From an uncultured Roseiflexaceae bacterium (lineage in GTDB: Bacteria; Chloroflexota; Chloroflexia; Chloroflexales; Roseiflexaceae), in contig CALKHR010000110.1 in the NCBI GenBank assembly GCA_937988885.1, forward strand, positions 124,001 through 188,000: a stretch of 64,000 nucleotides of DNA, written 5' to 3'. Every line of letters begins with the position of its first letter. The stretch's first letter is position 1. Shown piece by piece: positions 37,101 through 45,154 of the stretch. Made by a program: the position numbers and the translations under genes. The notes beneath the pieces were generated by a model. That model searched no databases. It was not told the DNA's origin and saw only the letters and a program-made list of their open reading frames with translations.

Positions 37101-39240
37101 CATCAGGATCAACGAGCTGTACCCCGATGCCAACCTGCGCGCCAGCACACAACAGGTTATGGGCGCTTTCATCGATCCGTGGAATAATCACTTGCGCTCA
37201 TCCCTGGCTTATCTCAATCAGGCCTATCTCGACTCACTTGAGGTCGGTAATCTGCGCTACGCAGTCTACTCAAGCTGGTGTTATACCCTTAACCGCTTCT
37301 CGGTGGGCGATGAACTTCACCGCATACTCGCAGATGTCAACAAATATCTCGACTTTACGCAAAGCCAGAAAGATACCGCGTTTGTCATATCGTTCATCCT
37401 GCTGCGACAACTGATCTTCAATTTACAAGGCAAAACATCAGATGTCCTGCTACTCGATACGGATCAGTTCAGCGAACAAGAGTTCCTGAGCCAAACGCAC
37501 ATCCCGAACAACATCTGCATGTATCACATCCACAAGCTTATCGTCTACTACTACAACGAGGAGTATCAACTGGCGCTTGAGGAAGCACAAAAAGCAGCAG
37601 AGATGGTCGCCCTACTTGCGACGGTCTACTTTAGCAGCGAGCTTACCTTCTACCATGCGCTCACAGTGGCGGCGCTCTATCCCACCGCCGAGCCAGAACA
37701 GCAAGCCCAACTGCTCGAAATGTTCCAAAGCCTCCATGAGCGCATGAAAGTGTGGGCGCAGCATGCACCAACCAACTTCCAGGCCAAGGAACATCTGCTT
37801 GCGGCGGAATACGCGCGGATGACTAACCAGATGGCCGATGCCGTCGAGTTCTACGACTTGGCGATCGACTCGGCCCGAGAGAACGAATTCCTCCATATCG
37901 AAGCGTTGAGCCTCGAACTTGCCAGTAAGTATTACTTGGGTAAAGGCCGCACAAAAATCGCCAAACTGTACATGAGCGATGCCTACACGGCCTATATGCA
38001 TTGGGGCGCTGGCGCAAAACTCCAACAACTCTCCGATAATTACAGCACGATTCTGCCGAATATTAGCGAGATCATCACCACAACAGGCTCACGGTCACGC
38101 ATCTCAACCGATCAGCCAAGCACAGATCACGGTCGTGGCGAGATGCTCGATATGGCAACTGTCATCAAGGCGGCCCAAGCCATCTCAAGCGAGATGGTCC
38201 TCGACAATCTGCTCAAGAAGCTGAACCACATCGTGATCGAGAGTGCAGGCGCGCAAAAAGGTGTGCTGTTACTTGAGCAGGACGAGGAACTGCTGATCGA
38301 ATCCAAGATCACGGTTGATCCTGATATTGTCGAACTGCACCTCGGCCCAATGACCGAAAAAACCTCGGAGCTGCCCACCTCTCTGATCCGCTACGTTCGG
38401 CGCTCTGGGGAGCCGTTGGTGCTTCACAACGCCGCGATCAATGGGCGATTCGCCACCGATGCATACATCGCTGCCAACCAATGCAAATCGATCCTGTGTC
38501 TGCCGCTTGTCAATCAGGGGCGCATCACAGGCCTGCTCTACCTCGAGAATAATCTCTCTACGCACGTCTTTACACCAGCACGTATCGAGCTGCTGCGTCT
38601 CCTCTCATCGCAGGCCGCGATTGCGATCGAAAACGCGCAACTGTACACCAACAGCCAAATCATGGCCCAAAATCTGAGCGAGGCCTACAAGCAATTGCAA
38701 CATGAGCTCAAAGAGCGCCAACAAGCCGAGGAGCAACGCGCCGCGCTGCAAGAGGAGATCATCCACGCGCAGAAGTCTATCCTCGCCGAGCTATCGACGC
38801 CACTCATCCCAATCACCGATGATATCGTGATTATGCCGCTGATCGGCTCACTCGATACGCAACGCGCAGAACAGGTGCTTACGGCGCTGCTCGACGGCAC
38901 GCAGCGCCACCACCCTCGCGTTGTTATCATTGATATCACCGGTGTGCCGGTGGTGGACACAGGTGTCGCCAGTACCCTCATTCATGCTGCGCAAGCTGTT
39001 CGGTTACTAGGAGCACAAACTTTTATCAGCGGTATTCGCCCCGAGGTGGCCCAGACATTGGTGGGCTTGGGGGTCGAACTCAATGGCATCATCACGCAAG
39101 GCACGCTCCAAAGCAGCATCGCCTACGCGCTTCAATCAGCGAATGCGCTGGGACGAGGGCGAGCCAACGGCCACATAAACGGCAACGGAAAAGGTCAGTC
39201 GTTCTATCAGTTTAGTCATATTGGCAATAAACCTAAATAA
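34177..39240 (+). CDS. Giant Ser/Thr kinase - AAA ATPase - TPR-like - GAF - STAS regulator
   Basis: This 1687-residue signalling protein has five parts. An N-terminal Ser/Thr kinase (about 7-270) has Lys in PVVVKAP, the HKDIKPHN loop and the ITDFGIA motif. A STAND/AAA_16-type ATPase (about 290-560) has Walker A in GYSGVGKSAL and Walker B in LVLFLDDLQWSD. A long helical TPR-like region follows (about 600-1290). Then come a GAF domain (about 1325-1490) and a Q/E-rich coiled coil. The C-terminal STAS domain (about 1540-1650) contains VVIIDITGVPVVDTGVASTL, like RsbR. Relatives usually end in a histidine kinase; here STAS replaces it, pointing to stressosome or partner-switch output. The kinase glycine loop is degenerate (LHEGSETIVYRG). 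It lies upstream of the tnpB remnant and the NRPS-PKS cluster but is separated by a strong terminator. Confidence 0.9.
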   Translation: MSKSYNITEKLHEGSETIVYRGVRNIDNLPVVVKAPKNNVPHPREIAKLTHQFEIIKDIKIPGIITAYEMERNQDSARLIMEDFNGRSLQQILSERTFTVEEVLQIGIRLAETLSILHKQNIIHKDIKPHNIIVNLSTGEVKITDFGIATRINHELKTNAPPSMLEGTLAYISPEQTGRMNRSIDHRSDLYSLGVTLYEMITGVLPFQSNDPLELVHSHIARRPVPPSDVYPSIPTVVSDIIMKLLAKNAEDRYQQADGLKADLQLCLDRLRTHGEISPFPLGKHDLSDGFHIPQKLYGREQELEILMNAFEQVSEGQCKFVLVSGYSGVGKSALVNEIHKPVVRERGYFISGKFDQYRRNMPYASLLQAFRDLLQQILSEPENRLEYWKNAITSTLGNKASVIIELLPELEQLIGPQPPAAPLGPTETQNRFQLALFSFLEVFTQQEHPLVLFLDDLQWSDAASLKFIQQLVTNINTHYLLLIGAYRDNEVNASHPLMITIDEIQQLNVPIHQIVLQPLGIEHVNQLLSDTFNLSLEETKELTQVIYSKTLGNPFFLNQFLKMLNEERLIVYDRTKSWTWDIEQIRQSIATDNVVDFLTAKLHKLSPTTQNLLMLAACIGNQFDIATLAYIYQKPLGQTIRDLGEAIQEGLLIPATADFQLLQSYVQDENTNEISDEFDTNCRFLHDRVQQTAYQLLDDEKRQMTHLKIGRLLLANTPPEERDEHIFDIVNQLNIGINLIDDPEERLNLAQFNLIAGSRARVSNAYEAAVSYLETGIQLLPPQRWKSHYKLTKELYHEQAIDEALLGHFEEAEKLFDELLQHLHTIQEKAKVYVSRLDVYHNLGKYAEGVALGCSILKEFGVEFPTDEAERGAAIGASLQAIAELLKDRRIEDLEFAPPMNNIDKQLAMQLLMSLMQHAFVVSQSLFALAMLEMVTISLKHGNTELSAHAYVSYALMLTMSGNYTDAQRFGKLAIRINELYPDANLRASTQQVMGAFIDPWNNHLRSSLAYLNQAYLDSLEVGNLRYAVYSSWCYTLNRFSVGDELHRILADVNKYLDFTQSQKDTAFVISFILLRQLIFNLQGKTSDVLLLDTDQFSEQEFLSQTHIPNNICMYHIHKLIVYYYNEEYQLALEEAQKAAEMVALLATVYFSSELTFYHALTVAALYPTAEPEQQAQLLEMFQSLHERMKVWAQHAPTNFQAKEHLLAAEYARMTNQMADAVEFYDLAIDSARENEFLHIEALSLELASKYYLGKGRTKIAKLYMSDAYTAYMHWGAGAKLQQLSDNYSTILPNISEIITTTGSRSRISTDQPSTDHGRGEMLDMATVIKAAQAISSEMVLDNLLKKLNHIVIESAGAQKGVLLLEQDEELLIESKITVDPDIVELHLGPMTEKTSELPTSLIRYVRRSGEPLVLHNAAINGRFATDAYIAANQCKSILCLPLVNQGRITGLLYLENNLSTHVFTPARIELLRLLSSQAAIAIENAQLYTNSQIMAQNLSEAYKQLQHELKERQQAEEQRAALQEEIIHAQKSILAELSTPLIPITDDIVIMPLIGSLDTQRAEQVLTALLDGTQRHHPRVVIIDITGVPVVDTGVASTLIHAAQAVRLLGAQTFISGIRPEVAQTLVGLGVELNGIITQGTLQSSIAYALQSANALGRGRANGHINGNGKGQSFYQFSHIGNKPK

Positions 39241-39272
39241 CCCGTTAATACACTAATCCACCACACTGAATG

Positions 39273-39318
39273 AATACATATGCCGCTATATAAGTTATAT
39301 AGCGGCATATGTATTTTT
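39273..39318 (+). terminator. Near-perfect 43-base palindrome plus T tract, kinase terminator
   Basis: A 21-base arm (39273-39293, core CATATGCCGCTATA) pairs perfectly with 39295-39315 around a single G, followed by T's to 39318. It is 32 bases past the kinase stop. It is a strong intrinsic terminator, unusual in its length and perfection. Confidence 0.8.
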
Positions 39319-39688
39319 ATCAGAAATAGATGTTATGATCATCATCAAACGACATTTAACTAAGCTTTAACTTTCGTCATAGACATACTACAGACTGTAG
39401 ACACCCCATTTCTCCACTAAAGTACGTTGCAAACTATGCCCGTCCCCCTAACCAAAATATGTCTCTATGCCTCATAAAAATATGCCCATTGGCAGTATCC
39501 ATTCTTTGCATGGCTTCTAAAAGCCTTCTAATCAATAGCAAAACCAGAATGTATACAAATCAAACAAGGTAAATATCTATCCATATGACGTATAGAATCT
39601 ACATCTTTAGACTGTTATACTCGTACCTACATGTCAACGAATCGTTCACAAACGCTCAAATAACAACCATAAAAATTACGGCAGGGGA

Positions 39689-39708
39689 CCGCCTGCTAAA
39701 GCAGGCGG
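39689..39708. repeat. Small hairpin, probable IS200/IS605-type subterminal palindrome
   Basis: CCGCCTGC (39689-39696) pairs with GCAGGCGG (39701-39708) around TAAA, 66 bases before the tnpB remnant. IS200/IS605 elements carry such hairpins at their ends; this one is likely the left end of the deleted element. Confidence 0.5.
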
Positions 39709-39774
39709 GGAATGCCACCCTCCAATGCCCACTAAACCTTACGTTGTGCTACTCTTAGTGGCATAATAGAACAC

Positions 39775-40071
39775 ATGGACGTACAACGCACAGTAACGAT
39801 ACACATTGCTGATGACCCCGATCTGCGGGCAACGCTCGCAGGGTTTCAGGGCGTTCAACAGCGTATCTCGGCGGTGTGCTACAACGACGGCAAGCCGTTG
39901 TCGGCCCTCGCGCTGCATCGCGCGGTGTACGAGGATGTCAACGCTGCGGTGAACATCCGCCTTCGCTCTACTGCGCTACGGCTCAGTGGGCCGCTGTCAA
40001 CCGGCCCTGAAGCCCTGTCGTCCATTGCAGGCGATGAGGGCAAGCTGCCTGCTTTAACTGGCAGTCGTTGA
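39775..40071 (+). pseudogene. tnpB: Internally deleted TnpB (IS200/IS605 family), 98 codons
   Basis: The first ~55 residues (RTVTIHIADDPDLRATLAGF, then AVCYNDGKPLSALALHRAVYEDV) look like a TnpB N-terminus. The last ~45 (DVNAAVNIRLRSTALRLSGP, then GKLPALTGSR) look like the TnpB C-terminus, with the DxNAAxNI of the last RuvC motif. The roughly 300 residues between, including the earlier RuvC motifs and the zinc finger, are missing, and the join keeps frame at an E/A-DVN junction. No nuclease can be made. The 3' end of tnpB, which in active elements encodes part of the omega RNA scaffold, is retained. The element sits directly before the methyltransferase-PKS genes. Confidence 0.72.
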
Positions 40072-40113
40072 CTTTGTATACGAACTCTATTTGAGTAACT
40101 AAGGAGTCAGCAC

Positions 40114-40905
40114 ATGCCATACCTTCTCGATCATAGCTGGGAGCATGAACATGCTCGTCTTAGCATTTTGGCCCAGGCTCTTGATCCCTACACAATCAGG
40201 CATTTAGAGACAATCGGTGTCACAACTGGTTGGCGGTGTCTCGAAGTAGGAGGAGGTATCGGCACAATTGCACAATGGCTCAGTCAGCGTGTTGGCAGCA
40301 CCGGCTATGTCCTCGCAACCGATCTCGAATGCGATTTCCTTGAGGCGATCGCTTCCCCCAACCTCGAAGTTCGTCAACACAATATCTGTATCGATCCTCT
40401 TGAGGCCAACTGTTTCGACCTCGTGCATAGCCGCGCAGTGCTGGAGCATATGCCGTTTAGTGCTCGACAAGCTGCCATTAAAAACATGCTGTCTGCCCTG
40501 AAGCCCGGTGGATGGTTATGCATCGAGGATGGCGATACCATTACGGTGATACCCTCTTCCACGTATGGCCAAGAGTTGTTTACGCACTGCGTCAAGCAGT
40601 TCGAGCAGTTCCTAATCTCCAAAGGAGCCGTCCCTCACTACGGGCGTATGATTCGCAACGAACTTGCCGCCTACGGTTTACAGCATCTCCACGCCGAAGG
40701 CGCTTTGTTTGAATGGGGCGGCGATCTCCCTCAAACTGCCATTTGGGTCTACAACTATCAACGTCTCCAATCACAGATCGTTGCGGCTGGGTTGCTCTCC
40801 GCAGAAGATGTGGCCGTATTCTTAGATCTCCTCCAAACCCCCGATTTCCGTGCCTTTAGCCCAGTGCTGATGTCGGTATGGGGACAGAAACCACCTATCA
40901 GTTAA
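40114..40905 (+). CDS. Class I SAM-dependent methyltransferase (cluster-associated)
   Basis: This is a 263-residue stand-alone methyltransferase. TGWRCLEVGGGIGTIAQWLSQ is SAM motif I, YVLATDLECDFLE is motif II, and FDLVHSRAVLEHMPF plus LKPGGWLCIEDGDTI are motifs IV to VI; it is UbiE/Methyltransf_11-like. It has AAGGAG before the ATG and lies 85 bases ahead of the PKS on the same strand, so it probably tailors the product, with an O-, N- or C-methyl target unresolved. It begins 42 bases after the tnpB remnant. There is no signal peptide. Confidence 0.85.
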   Translation: MPYLLDHSWEHEHARLSILAQALDPYTIRHLETIGVTTGWRCLEVGGGIGTIAQWLSQRVGSTGYVLATDLECDFLEAIASPNLEVRQHNICIDPLEANCFDLVHSRAVLEHMPFSARQAAIKNMLSALKPGGWLCIEDGDTITVIPSSTYGQELFTHCVKQFEQFLISKGAVPHYGRMIRNELAAYGLQHLHAEGALFEWGGDLPQTAIWVYNYQRLQSQIVAAGLLSAEDVAVFLDLLQTPDFRAFSPVLMSVWGQKPPIS

Positions 40906-40990
40906 ACATATCAACCACGATCTTAACGCATACCAATCGATCAAATCGCTATTGTTTACTAAACAACGTTATGATAAGGACGGTTACACT

Positions 40991-43900
40991 ATGGAAAATG
41001 CTGTCCACGATTTGACAGGCTTGGAAATAGCTATCATCGGTATGGCGGGCCGTTTTCCTGGCGCCAACTCGATCGGCGCATTCTGGTCGAACTTGTGTAA
41101 TGGAGTCGAGTCGATTAGCCACTTCTCAGCTACCGAACTGGCCCGCAATCAGATCCCACCAAGCCTGCTTCGCGACAAACATTATGTTAAATCGAGCGCG
41201 ATCATCGACGATGTCGATATGTTCGATGCGACCTTCTTTGGCTATACTCCCCGCGAAGCGGCAACAATGGACCCCCAGCACCGCATCTTTTTAGAGTGCG
41301 CCTGGGAAGCACTAGAAAGCGCTGGATACGATCCTCACCGTTATTCTGGCGCGATCGGTGTGTTTGCAGGCGCCGGACGCAATACCTATCTACCCCCTGG
41401 CTCCACGTTCGATAGCGCTGCCGAGGAATACCAGGCTTCAATCAATAACATCAACGATTTCCTAGCGACCCGTGTCTCCTACAAACTTAATCTAACCGGC
41501 CCAAGCATCACAGTCCAAAGCGCCTGTTCAACTTCGCTCGTTGCAGTGCATCTCGCCTGCCAAAGTTTGATCAGCGGCGATTGCGATATTGCCCTGGCTG
41601 GAGGCGTCTCGCTCCGCTTTCCACATCAAAGCGGCTACCTCTACCAACCGGGCGGCATTATGGCCCCCGATGGGCATTGTCGTCCGTTCGACGCGGCGGC
41701 GCAGGGCACCGTCATCGGGAATGGCGCTGGCATCGTGGTATTGAAGCGCCTTGTCGATGCGCTCGACGATGGCGATACGATTCACGCTATTATCAAGGGT
41801 AGCGCCATCAACAACGACGGCTCGATGAAGATGGGCTACACCGCACCCAGCGAAGAGGGCCAGATTCGCGTGATTCGCGCCGCCCAAAACATCGCCGAGG
41901 TTTTACCCGACAGCATCACGTATGTCGAGGCCCACGGCACAGGCACCGCTCTCGGCGATCCGATCGAGGTCGCGGCGCTTACCAAAGCCTTCCGCGTTCA
42001 CACACAACGACGCGGTTTCTGCGCCCTTGGCTCGCTCAAAAGCAATATCGGCCACCTCGATACCGCTGCAGGTGTCGCTGGCCTCATCAAAACGGTGCTT
42101 GCGCTCAAGCAACGTAAAATCCCTCCAACGCTCCATTTCACCCAACCGAATCCAAAGCTGCAACTCGAAAATAGTCCATTTTATGTCAACAACAAACTGG
42201 TCCCTTGGCCGGAAGGCCCCACGCCTCGGCGAGCAGCCGTGAGCGCACTGGGTGTAGGTGGCACCAATGCGCATGTGATCCTGGAGGAGGCGCCACCCGC
42301 CGAGCCGTCGTTCGATACACAGCCCTGGCAGTTGTTGGTGCTCTCGGCCAAGACGCCCACCGCGCTTGAACATATGTCCGATCGACTTGCGGCGCATCTA
42401 CGGCGGCATCAGCATGTGAGTTTGGCCGACATAGCTTACACCTTGCAGGTTGGCCGTCAGATGTTCAAGTACCGCCGAATGTTGATTTGTAACAGTCCGC
42501 TCGATGCTGCCAACGCTCTGGCGAACGCCGACCCTAAGCGGATTATGAGTGGTGTAGCCGATATCACCGATCCACGAGCAGTGTTCTTGTTCCCAGGCCA
42601 AGGTTCGCAGTACGTCCAGATGGCAGCCGGTCTCTACGAAACCCAGCATGTGTTTCGCGAGCAGATCGATCGCTGCGCCGAAATTCTCAAATCGCACCTC
42701 GGCATTGATCTGCGCGATGTACTCTATCCCGATCTGTCGCGCATCACGCATCGAGGACTACGCATCACCGATAGCCATGGCGCGATCCTCGATCTCCAGA
42801 ACACATATCCCGATCTCGATCAAACCTGGATCGCCCAACCAGCCCTCTTTATGATCGAATACGCCTTGGCTCGCCTATGGATGTCGTGGGGTGTGCGCCC
42901 TTGGGCGATGATCGGTCACAGCTTGGGCGAATATGTGGCGGCCTGCATCGCCGGCGTGTTCTCGCTGGAGGATGCGCTCGCGGTGATCGTCACGCGCGGT
43001 CGCCTTATGCAGAAGCAGCCCGCAGGCGCAATGTTGGCCGTTCCGCTATCGGAAGAAGAACTCCGCCCGCTCCTCGATTCGCAGATCGATATTGCAGCGA
43101 TTAACGCTCCCTCAATGTGCGTTGTCTCGGGTCCGCACGCTGCCATCAATGCGCTACGCACCCGCCTAGCCGAGCAAGAGGTGGAGTGCCGACTGCTGCA
43201 CACCTCTCACGCATTCCACTCGGCTGCGATGGACCCGGTTCTCACGCCTTTCACGAATTTTTTGCAGACGATCAAACTCAATCCACCCCAACTACCGTTT
43301 ATCTCAAACGTGACGGGCACGTGGATCACTGCTAGCGAAGCAACCGATCCGCACTACTGGGCGCAGCATATCCGGCAAGCAGTGCGCTTCAGCGCGGGCA
43401 TCCAAACCCTGCTGGAAGCCCAAAACCAGATCTTCCTTGAGATCGGGCCAGGCCGAGCCCTCAGCACGTTCGTCCGTCAGCAGCCGAAACGCCCGAACCA
43501 AGTGATCTCGCTCGCTTCGCTCCGCCACCCCAACGAGCAGATCTCCGATTTCGCCTTTATTCTGCGGGCGCTGGGACAGTTGTGGCTGCACGGTGTGTCG
43601 ATCGACTGGCAGCAACTCTCAAAGTACGAGGTACGCCACCGCGTGCGGCTGCCCACCTACCCATTCGAACGGCAGCGTCATTGGATCGAAACACGTCCCG
43701 CTAACACGGCACAACCGCTCCAGATCGAGACAAGCCATCATACACGCCTTGCCTATCAGGCTCGGCAGGACGCGTCAACCGAGAGCAAGCAGCTGAACCC
43801 GCTTGAGCAGACGATTCGCTCGGTGTGGCAAGAGGTGCTCGGCATCCCCACTATTGGCCTTCACGACAACTTTTTTGATCTCGGCGGCGATTCGCTCACC

Positions 43901-45013
43901 GCGATTCATCTGCTCTCGAAGCTCGGCCAGGTGCTTGGCTCAACACTGCCTTCGCACAGCCTGCTCCAAACCCCTACAATCGCCGAGCTAGCAGCGGCTG
44001 TAGCGCCCCTTGTGCAGCCTGCCGACGAATCGCACAACGAGCCGCGATCGCAGCCGCACACCATCGTAGAGCTCCAGGCAGGGCAACCGCATCGTCAGCC
44101 GCTCTTTCTGGTGCACCCAATCGGCGGCGGCGTGTATGGGTATCGCGATCTCGCCCAAGCGCTCGGCGCGGATCAGCCTGTGTATGGCCTTCAAGCCCAC
44201 GATCAAGAACAGCCGATCACCGATGTCTCCCAGATCGCGACGCATTATGTTGAGGCTATCCTACAGGTCAGGCCGCACGGGCCTTATCATATCGGAGGTT
44301 TTTCGTTCGGAGGTGTTGTGGCCTTTGAGATCGCGCAACAACTGCAGGCCCGCCAAGAGGAAGTGAGCTTATTGACGCTGATCGACACACCCTGGCCAGG
44401 TGACATACCCAACGATATCGATGGCGAGCGAGCGATCATCGACCTTGCGCTGAATGCTGACCCCACAATCAGCGCACATATCGATCGGATTTGGCAGCAG
44501 GATTCGCAACAACGCCTAGCTTCTTGCCTAGCCTATGCCAAACAGCTAGAACGCTTCCCCGCGCATTTCGAGCTTGCTGATTTCGAGCGCCTCGTTCAGA
44601 TGCTCTACAATCATCTGCAGGCACTGCGCAGCTACCAGCCGCAGCCGTACCACGGGCCAATGATCTATTTCTCCGCTCAGGAACGCGGCCCGCAAGACCC
44701 CGCACACCCCGAGCTAGAATGGGTGCCACGGGCGCTCCACGGCATCAGCATCATTCGCGCGAACGGCAACCATATGAGCATGATCCATCCGCCGTATGTC
44801 GCGAAACTCGGCCAACAGTTGCGTCTCGCCCTCGAGAACCACGAACCTCATCACGGTATTACGCTTGAGGCCGCATCATCAAAGGAGCTCATCAAGCCAA
44901 CGAGCGCACTCTTGGTGAATCCAAAGCATGCTCCAAACAGCAGCCGTTTCACACACAGGCGGTGGGGCAGCAGTGGGAGATCGTTCACTGGCTCCCGCCC
45001 TCGCAAACGATAA
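40991..45013 (+). CDS. Type I PKS, single module KS-AT-ACP-TE
   Basis: This is a 1340-residue modular PKS. KS (about 10-435) has nucleophile Cys in VQSACSTSLVAVH, His in EAHGTGTALGDP and His in SNIGHLDTAAG. AT (about 540-850) has GHSLGEY and the HAFH motif that marks malonyl-CoA specificity. An ACP with PCP-like sequence has LGGDSLTAIHLL (phosphopantetheine Ser near 968), and a type I thioesterase has GGFSFGG. KR, DH, ER and MT are absent, so the unit adds one malonate as a beta-keto group and TE then releases it, ending the line. After TE there is a 55-residue basic tail (RFTHRRWGSSGRSFTGSRPRKR) that looks out of place. Start ATG 40991 has AAGGA upstream; an upstream TTG is less likely. Confidence 0.93.
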   Translation: MENAVHDLTGLEIAIIGMAGRFPGANSIGAFWSNLCNGVESISHFSATELARNQIPPSLLRDKHYVKSSAIIDDVDMFDATFFGYTPREAATMDPQHRIFLECAWEALESAGYDPHRYSGAIGVFAGAGRNTYLPPGSTFDSAAEEYQASINNINDFLATRVSYKLNLTGPSITVQSACSTSLVAVHLACQSLISGDCDIALAGGVSLRFPHQSGYLYQPGGIMAPDGHCRPFDAAAQGTVIGNGAGIVVLKRLVDALDDGDTIHAIIKGSAINNDGSMKMGYTAPSEEGQIRVIRAAQNIAEVLPDSITYVEAHGTGTALGDPIEVAALTKAFRVHTQRRGFCALGSLKSNIGHLDTAAGVAGLIKTVLALKQRKIPPTLHFTQPNPKLQLENSPFYVNNKLVPWPEGPTPRRAAVSALGVGGTNAHVILEEAPPAEPSFDTQPWQLLVLSAKTPTALEHMSDRLAAHLRRHQHVSLADIAYTLQVGRQMFKYRRMLICNSPLDAANALANADPKRIMSGVADITDPRAVFLFPGQGSQYVQMAAGLYETQHVFREQIDRCAEILKSHLGIDLRDVLYPDLSRITHRGLRITDSHGAILDLQNTYPDLDQTWIAQPALFMIEYALARLWMSWGVRPWAMIGHSLGEYVAACIAGVFSLEDALAVIVTRGRLMQKQPAGAMLAVPLSEEELRPLLDSQIDIAAINAPSMCVVSGPHAAINALRTRLAEQEVECRLLHTSHAFHSAAMDPVLTPFTNFLQTIKLNPPQLPFISNVTGTWITASEATDPHYWAQHIRQAVRFSAGIQTLLEAQNQIFLEIGPGRALSTFVRQQPKRPNQVISLASLRHPNEQISDFAFILRALGQLWLHGVSIDWQQLSKYEVRHRVRLPTYPFERQRHWIETRPANTAQPLQIETSHHTRLAYQARQDASTESKQLNPLEQTIRSVWQEVLGIPTIGLHDNFFDLGGDSLTAIHLLSKLGQVLGSTLPSHSLLQTPTIAELAAAVAPLVQPADESHNEPRSQPHTIVELQAGQPHRQPLFLVHPIGGGVYGYRDLAQALGADQPVYGLQAHDQEQPITDVSQIATHYVEAILQVRPHGPYHIGGFSFGGVVAFEIAQQLQARQEEVSLLTLIDTPWPGDIPNDIDGERAIIDLALNADPTISAHIDRIWQQDSQQRLASCLAYAKQLERFPAHFELADFERLVQMLYNHLQALRSYQPQPYHGPMIYFSAQERGPQDPAHPELEWVPRALHGISIIRANGNHMSMIHPPYVAKLGQQLRLALENHEPHHGITLEAASSKELIKPTSALLVNPKHAPNSSRFTHRRWGSSGRSFTGSRPRKR

Positions 45014-45035
45014 TTGCTTTCACGCGGTAGCAAAG

Positions 45036-45072
45036 CAGGCAGGGTAGGCATTTCTACCCTGTCTGGTTTTTT
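45036..45072 (+). terminator. Intrinsic terminator of the PKS transcript
   Basis: CAGGCAGGGTAG (45036-45047) pairs with CTACCCTGTCTG (45054-45065) with one mismatch, then TTTTTT at 45067-45072. Confidence 0.75.
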
Positions 45073-45102
45073 GCGATCTGGCCTACATCAGCGCGCATAA
45101 AC

Positions 45103-45135
45103 AAGCCAGCCCAATCATTACGATCGGGCTGGCTT
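45103..45135 (-). terminator. Intrinsic terminator of the NRPS operon
   Basis: AAGCCAGCCCAATC (45103-45116) pairs with GATCGGGCTGGCTT (45122-45135) with one mismatch; on the - strand TGTTTATG follows. It lies just past the NRPS2 stop. Confidence 0.65.
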
Positions 45136-45154
45136 ATGTGGCACAACACGTTCG

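Larger units (their letters stand above)
39241..39774. other. 534-base AT-rich gene-free stretch
   Basis: It holds the kinase terminator at 39273-39318 and the small hairpin at 39689-39708 next to the tnpB remnant. The AT-rich middle has no credible gene. Confidence 0.5.
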
